From Picochlorum sp. 'celeri' (taxonomy: Eukaryota; Chlorophyta; Trebouxiophyceae): a stretch of DNA of 64,000 nucleotides. The stretch covers positions 165,653-229,652 of the forward strand of contig JAACMV010000001.1 in NCBI GenBank assembly GCA_010909725.1, given 5' to 3'. Below are positions 59,484-64,000 of this stretch, in pieces. The translations under genes were made by a program, and so were the position numbers. Below the pieces are notes generated by a model that saw only the letters and a program-made list of their open reading frames with translations, had not been told where the DNA came from and ran no database searches. Position 1 is the first letter of the stretch, and each line of letters opens with the position of its first letter.

Positions 59484-60632
59484 ATGGTGGCCATGGACTG
59501 TGTGCGGGGTCATCAGAATGGGACGCATGGGGCGTTCATGCCACGTGGCCATGTCGTCGTGGTTGGTACCAAGAATGTGTATGCAATCAGGGGAAGATGC
59601 ACCTCAAGGGCATGTAAGAAGTTGAGGGTTATTTCCAGAGCCGGAGCACACCTGGATCCCCTTGTTCAGGAGATGACTGAGCAGGTGGGAAAGACTGGAG
59701 TTCCAGTATTACGGGAGTTGCTTCGCGTGGCGGAGGCAAATCCTGATGGTGTCGTTGCTGCGGGGCAAAACATGGTATGGGAAAGCTTGTTGAGTACGGT
59801 GGTGCCGTATGCATTGGCGCATGCAGCTCTGTTGGTGATGAGGCGTATAAATGGTGCCAATGAGGATGGGTCCAATGCAACTGGCTTTGCTGCCATCGTA
59901 TCGATCATGGCATCATGTATTCGATCCATATCTCTGTCCATAACGGCCTTCTTCCCAGCATATGCCATAATGAGGTTGATGACCATAGGGTTTTCTGTGG
60001 CACATGTACTGTATGTATCTTCTGGAAAGACTGTGCAGCAAGCTGCTGTTTCTGATCACACGTTCCTGTTTAATCAGCGAATACCGGATATTGTGTATTG
60101 GATGGCGCAAATCGCCCAAGATGGCTGCGAGATACTCGTTATTCTGTTTACTCTCATGACTCTTCTCAGAGTGAAAGACAATCTGTTGACAGAGCTGCAA
60201 TACTCCTTACAAACACAGAGAAAGAAGGACGCTTCGATTGGCATCGGTCGATTGATGGGTTCCATTAAGAATTTGACGTCCGTGTTTGGATGGATGGTTG
60301 CCCTGTATGCTTCCTTGATTGCTATTGGCATTAATCCAACGCCCATCTTTACATCACTCGGAGCTTCTTCTATTATAGTGGGTTTGGCAGCGCAGCCTCT
60401 GATTGCCAATATTGTTTCCGGTGTAGCAATTTACTCGAGCAGATGCCTCGTGATTGGAGATCACGTGGAATTGCTCTCCTCTGGAGGAGGTGTTGTTGTC
60501 AGTGGCATTGTAGAGGTTGTCAGTCCGACAACCTGTGTCATTCGGGATGACGATGACTGTTTAATCTACGTTAACAATAGTCAAATGAGTTCAATGATAT
60601 TGCGGAACAAATCTCAGACCGTGGTGGTGTGA
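59484..60632 (+). CDS. MscS-family mechanosensitive ion channel, probably organellar
   Basis: 382 residues from the ATG at 59484. The first 60 residues are basic and Ser/Thr-containing, so plastid or mitochondrial targeting is likely. Membrane segments: LLSTVVPYALAHAALLV near 93, SISLSITAFFPAYAIMRLMT near 152, CEILVILFTLMTLL near 213 and VFGWMVALYASLIAIGI near 264. The pore-lining helix and beta domain carry the MscS signature: TSLGASSIIVGLAAQPLIAN near 292, then VSGVAIYSSRCLVIGDHVEL and the beta-domain VVVSGIVEVVSPTTCVIRDD. Plastid MscS homologues control organelle osmotic state. It ends 176 bp before the shugoshin start. Confidence 0.88.
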   Translation: MVAMDCVRGHQNGTHGAFMPRGHVVVVGTKNVYAIRGRCTSRACKKLRVISRAGAHLDPLVQEMTEQVGKTGVPVLRELLRVAEANPDGVVAAGQNMVWESLLSTVVPYALAHAALLVMRRINGANEDGSNATGFAAIVSIMASCIRSISLSITAFFPAYAIMRLMTIGFSVAHVLYVSSGKTVQQAAVSDHTFLFNQRIPDIVYWMAQIAQDGCEILVILFTLMTLLRVKDNLLTELQYSLQTQRKKDASIGIGRLMGSIKNLTSVFGWMVALYASLIAIGINPTPIFTSLGASSIIVGLAAQPLIANIVSGVAIYSSRCLVIGDHVELLSSGGGVVVSGIVEVVSPTTCVIRDDDDCLIYVNNSQMSSMILRNKSQTVVV

Positions 60633-60808
60633 ATGTGCTTTTTTCTTTTCCTTGCATGAGCCCATGCAAGGAATCTGATTCATGGCAGATGTTTGTTTGG
60701 AAAACGAACAGGAATGCAGCAGTGAATGAATGTATTAAAAAATCTTTTGATTTTATAAGAACTGTTTATGTAATAATTGACACGCGAGTCGAGTGCTTAA
60801 TAGAGAGA

Positions 60809-62049
60809 ATGCCCGCTGTGTTGAAAACCTCACTCCAAGAAGAACAGAAACGCGTGCTACAGAGTCGTCCGGGTGTGGATTCTTCGAGCCCCGATACGAG
60901 CGAATACGAAAGTAAAATTCAAGGATTACTTGATGTAAATAGAGTCATGGCACGCGAAAATCAGTATCTTCTTGCCCAGTGCGAAATTCTGCGGAAGGAG
61001 CATGATGCCCTTGGACATATGATGCGGAGTCGTATGGCATTATCCAATGTGAAGGAACTCGAGTACAAGAGCGTGATTGAGGGCATGAAGGCTGTGGTGA
61101 AGGAGAAGGAAGATCGGGAGAGGGCTCTGGTTGGGAACCTTGAGGCTCTCCAAGAAAAGTATGCTCAATTGCTGGATATTATGAAGTCATACGAGGGCAG
61201 TCAACGTGAGGACGATACCCATAAAGCTACACGTAATATATTTATGGAGGAAAAAGAAAATATTGGCGAGGTGAGGGAACGAGGGGGACGCCATCAAGCA
61301 GTGCTGCATGAGAGGTTGGGTGCTCTTGATGCTTCGCATGTGTCATTGAGGAAACCTGGCAGGGCAGTCTGTAGCAGGGGAATATCTCAAAGCGACGATG
61401 AAAAAGATCTGGTTGAAAAAGGTGGAGGAGAGACACGAAACATTGGGCATCAGCAATGGCCAACTCCAGTGTTATTGCGATTGGATGCCTTGCAAAAGAA
61501 CAGTGGGAGGAGGGAACCTTTGTTGGAGAAGCGAATATCTCCCTCTTCTAAAGATACTGCAGCACATGAAGATATCACCTCGTTCGTATCATCGGAAGGT
61601 GATGCATTCTCAACAAATGGGTTTCAGACACCAAAGCATGCTGTTGTGCATTCTGCACCTCTCCATGATACAAAGGAGGCACCTGCACAGGAGCTCTTCT
61701 ACGAAGAGGCGAGGACGACTGGGAGGAAGAAGGCTTCAGAAAGGTGCGATATCTTTCTTTACTATTGATTTTGCTTGTATATATATATTACACGGAAAAG
61801 AATACGACATACTGAGCCAAATACATGCCATGCAGCAGGAGGAAATCTGATGGCAACACAAAAAGACTAGACCAAGAAGCTTGCTACACCGAGCCGAAAT
61901 CCGTAAGATCGTCTTTAAGAAGACGTAAACCAATCAATTATGCACTTCCAAGCGTTCGATCGAAACTGAGACAAGGAGACCCGCATACCTTTGGAATCGA
62001 CTCTATTTCGAGTACACCTGGTCCCAGTGGGCGTCACAGAGCAGCATAA
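60809..62049 (+). CDS. SGO: Shugoshin, protector of centromeric cohesin
   Basis: Guards cohesin at centromeres by recruiting PP2A, with roles in meiosis and mitosis. Exons are 60809-61743 and about 61839-62049 with a 95-nt intron (GTGCGA...GCAGCAG; acceptor ambiguous by three bases); 381 residues. The N-terminal coiled coil (YESKIQGLLDVNRVMARENQ then YLLAQCEILRKEHDALGHMM) corresponds to the homodimer and PP2A-binding region. The middle is disordered. The conserved C-terminal SGO motif is encoded by exon 2: SVRSSLRRRKPINYALPSVR followed by SKLRQGD. ATG at 60809 starts just before the coiled coil; the open frame extends upstream from a GTG and is probably leader. Confidence 0.82.
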
Positions 62050-62108
62050 AAGTACCGTCACCATCAGGTACTACGTTGGTTTTCCAAGAAACTCGTATAC
62101 AATCGAAA

Positions 62109-63312
62109 TTAAAAGGGTTGCACCCGCTTGAAAGAAGAAGAAGTGTCGTGCTCTTGTTGCTCCTGTTCAAGAGATGAGGCACCATCCTCATGAGGCTTTG
62201 TTCCAGCCTCTGGCTTCATCTTGGATGCCTCCTCTGGAGTAAACACTCCCCACATGGTTCCCACCAATTTTCCATCACGAACATCTTTCTCATCCTTCCA
62301 TGTGGGGACTGCCCACCAACAATCTCCAGCTTCCAACTGGAGGGCATTTGTTCCCCTCTCAATCTTGAAAAATCCTAGCTCTCCCCAGTAGGTACCCCAA
62401 GAATTCCTACATATGTAACCAAAAAGAATGATACACTGCCAACAGAGAAGCAAAAAATGTACACACACACCTCACAAGCCAGTACTTTTGCCCCTTCTCT
62501 GTCTCTCCCCATCCAACTACCTCCACATCGTGGTCAACATCTGTACTGTTATGGAATTGATCCATATAGACACCACCATGGTATCCATAATCAAACGTCT
62601 CGGGAGTCGCCATTGAACAGGTCAATGGCCCCCCTTTGAAAAGCTCCTGCATCATTGCCTCCTCACCTGGAGCTTTCACCGTCCCATATGAATCTAAATA
62701 GTACCGAATCGGGGATTTGACCGGCCAGCATGTATCTTTATCATCAATCGTCATACAATTCGAGCAGTACCCCGCCGCTGGACACTTTTTCGCCTTCTTC
62801 CCATACTTTGTATGATCTGTAGCTGCATATGGCTGACATGACTCATCTGGCAAGCCATAGTGCGCCATATACCGCAGGACGTCAATCACATCCCCTCCAT
62901 CGCATCCTGCCCCATAATCATGAAACGCAGCGCAATTGAGCAGCGACTGTCTGGCCAACATCACATCTGGCCCAATGCCCTTCTTTTGAATTTTAAGCCT
63001 GTCCTGAATCATGGACAGAGTTCCATGAAGCCAACAGCTTCCACAGTACTGAGGAATATGCTGATTCCAAGATGGCGCCAACAGGTTCTTCCCATCCACA
63101 TCAAGCCAGGAGAATTCCTTTGGCAGACCAGAAACATCCACCTCCTGCTGTTGATACCGTTCAGCATTCATAGACAACTCCTCAGGCAACACGTTCCTTG
63201 ATTTTCTCTTTTTACACCCAGCATTCGCAAATGGACTGAATGTTATACAAAGTATGACACATAATAGGACTGATCGGATCAGTTCCGAGTGTCGTGGTTG
63301 AATGCAAGCCAT
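62109..63312 (-). CDS. Cathepsin Z/X-like papain-family cysteine protease
   Basis: Secreted or vacuolar/lysosomal carboxypeptidase-type protease. Exons are 63312-62471 and 62406-62109 with a 64-nt intron (GTGTGT...TATGTAG); 379 residues. Signal peptide ELIRSVLLCVILCITFSPFA and a short propeptide follow the cathepsin Z layout (LPKEFSWLDVDGKNLLAPSW). Active-site Cys is in QYCGSCWLHGTLSMIQDRLK near 91 (most papains have CGSCWAHG or similar), His in DVDHDVEVVGWG near 260 and Asn in NSWGTYWGELGFF near 282. The C-terminal extension is rich in Glu/Gln. A cluster of palindromes lies upstream at 63489-63561. Confidence 0.9.
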
Positions 63313-63660
63313 GACGTTTGAACCTAGGGTTGCTCAGGTATAGGGCTATGCGGACTTGATTCCCTATGAAATGATACTAAAAATATTTTTAAATGATAAA
63401 ACAGCGTTACCAAGCAATCCCGGAACCAACAACGGATCATCAGAATGTAAGAGCCTCTTCCATGGGGCATGGCCCACACACACATAGTAGCCTTGCATGC
63501 AAGGCTCACCCCAATTAAGTATAATTGGGTGGGTGCATTGTCACAAGTGTCATTGCAATGATATCACAGGACTATTATATATAATCTATACTACGTGTGT
63601 TGGTACCATATAGATATAGTATACTCATCACCAAAAATTGCCATATCAACCATGGCAATA
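63313..63660. promoter_or_regulatory. Region between argininosuccinate lyase and cathepsin genes, with palindrome cluster
   Basis: 348 bp between two minus-strand genes, so it holds the lyase 3' end and the cathepsin promoter. AGCCTTGCATGCAAGGCT (63489-63506) is a perfect 18-bp palindrome, followed by CCCAATT...AATTGGG (63510-63529) and TCATTGCAATGA (63550-63561). These could be hairpins at a transcript end. TATATATAATC near 63577 is AT-rich. No gene is supported. Confidence 0.55.
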
Positions 63661-64000
63661 TCAGGACCCAATATAGGATCTCAATTTCTGCACTTGTTCC
63701 AAAACAGAGCGTGTGCTGGCACCTCCTTCTGTGTCTCTCATCTCTGCTGATCGCTGGAAGTCCCACACGTCAACAACATCTGCTTCAAACAGAGGATTGA
63801 TGGTTTTCAAATCATCCACTGTCAGATCACTCAGGGCACAGCCTCTATCTTCTGCCATCTTGACGGCTTCTCCAGAGATGTGATGTGTCTCCCTAAAGGG
63901 GACACCTTTGCGGACTAGGTACTCGGCCAAATCTGTGGCTAGCATATCGGCCGAGAGTCCAGCCTTCATTTTCTCTGGGTTGATCTTTATCGTACTAAGA
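63661..64000 (-). CDS. ASL: Argininosuccinate lyase, C-terminal part (cut by the window edge)
   Basis: Releases arginine and fumarate from argininosuccinate in arginine biosynthesis. The stop codon is at 63661-63663 and the frame is open to the window end, so the start is outside. About 113 residues are visible, including IKINPEKMKAGLSADMLATD, LAEYLVRKGVPFRETHHISG and LSDLTVDDLKTINPLFEADV, which match the C-terminal helices and end of the fumarase/ASL superfamily. TRSVLEQVQKLRSYIGS closes the protein. Its 3' flank holds the palindrome cluster that precedes the cathepsin gene. Confidence 0.9.
   Translation of the reverse strand, partial: LSTIKINPEKMKAGLSADMLATDLAEYLVRKGVPFRETHHISGEAVKMAEDRGCALSDLTVDDLKTINPLFEADVVDVWDFQRSAEMRDTEGGASTRSVLEQVQKLRSYIGS

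Noticed and set aside
1..64000. CRISPR arrays, operons and ribosome-binding sites
   Set aside because: The DNA is nuclear and intron-bearing; no direct-repeat array with spacers and no polycistronic layout were seen.
1..64000. Transposons and retroelements
   Set aside because: No reverse transcriptase, integrase, transposase or long terminal repeats were recognised in any frame.

Overview
This is nuclear DNA from a compact algal genome. It carries about 40 protein-coding genes on both strands, most of them less than 400 bases apart. About half contain one or two short spliceosomal introns, mostly 63-95 nt, with ends of the form GT...CAG. Several genes need a plastid: a thylakoid-lumen protein and a TPR protein, both with twin-arginine lumen signals, a transit-peptide-bearing ketoacyl-ACP synthase III, a DUF1997 protein, a bilin reductase and an AAE14/MenE-like acyl-CoA ligase. 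TGTAA follows many stop codons at a distance that fits a poly(A) signal, which is typical of green algae. Together with the RRA-like GT77 transferase this favours a unicellular alga of the green lineage. The bilin reductase keeps other algal groups open, so the lineage call is an inference.

Layout. 1-1.9 kb: an unresolved intron-rich stretch on the minus strand, ending in half of a DNL zinc finger. 2.0-5.3 kb: MOV10/SDE3-like RNA helicase. 5.5-8.4 kb: DUF1997 protein and a ceramide glucosyltransferase-like enzyme. 8.8-13.4 kb: three tandem secreted PL14 polysaccharide lyase paralogues. 13.5-18.7 kb: WDR68/TTG1, lumen protein, NAP1, KAS III. 18.9-22.5 kb: TLDc protein, expansin-like secreted protein, NBP35. 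22.5-28.4 kb: tRNA adenosine deaminase, a small basic protein, DBP9 helicase, bilin reductase, eIF1. 28.8-37.2 kb: beta'-COP, dihydrofolate synthase family enzyme, GT77 glycosyltransferase, TPR/WD40 protein. 37.2-45.6 kb: MSH6, FAD2 desaturase, tiny PET117, BRCA2. 46.3-50.2 kb: glycine-rich and Cys-rich secreted proteins, an unknown charged protein, lumenal TPR protein. 50.2-57.3 kb: acyl-CoA ligase, kinesin, HARE-HTH protein, Cys-rich secreted protein. 58.0-64.0 kb: unknown acidic protein, MscS channel, shugoshin, cathepsin Z-like protease, and the 3' end of argininosuccinate lyase, cut by the window edge.

Themes. One group of genes builds or modifies the cell wall and surface: the PL14 lyases, the expansin-like protein, GT77, and the Gly-rich and Cys-rich secreted proteins. 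A second keeps the genome intact and segregates it: MSH6, BRCA2, shugoshin, kinesin, NAP1. A third makes plastid lipids and pigments: KAS III, FAD2, the MenE-like ligase and the bilin reductase. They are dispersed housekeeping genes and not operons. The only clear tandem family is the PL14 trio. Two genes, the helicase and the Gly-rich secreted protein, only read through if an exceptionally short 26-nt intron is removed. I saw no tRNA, rRNA, transposon or CRISPR array.
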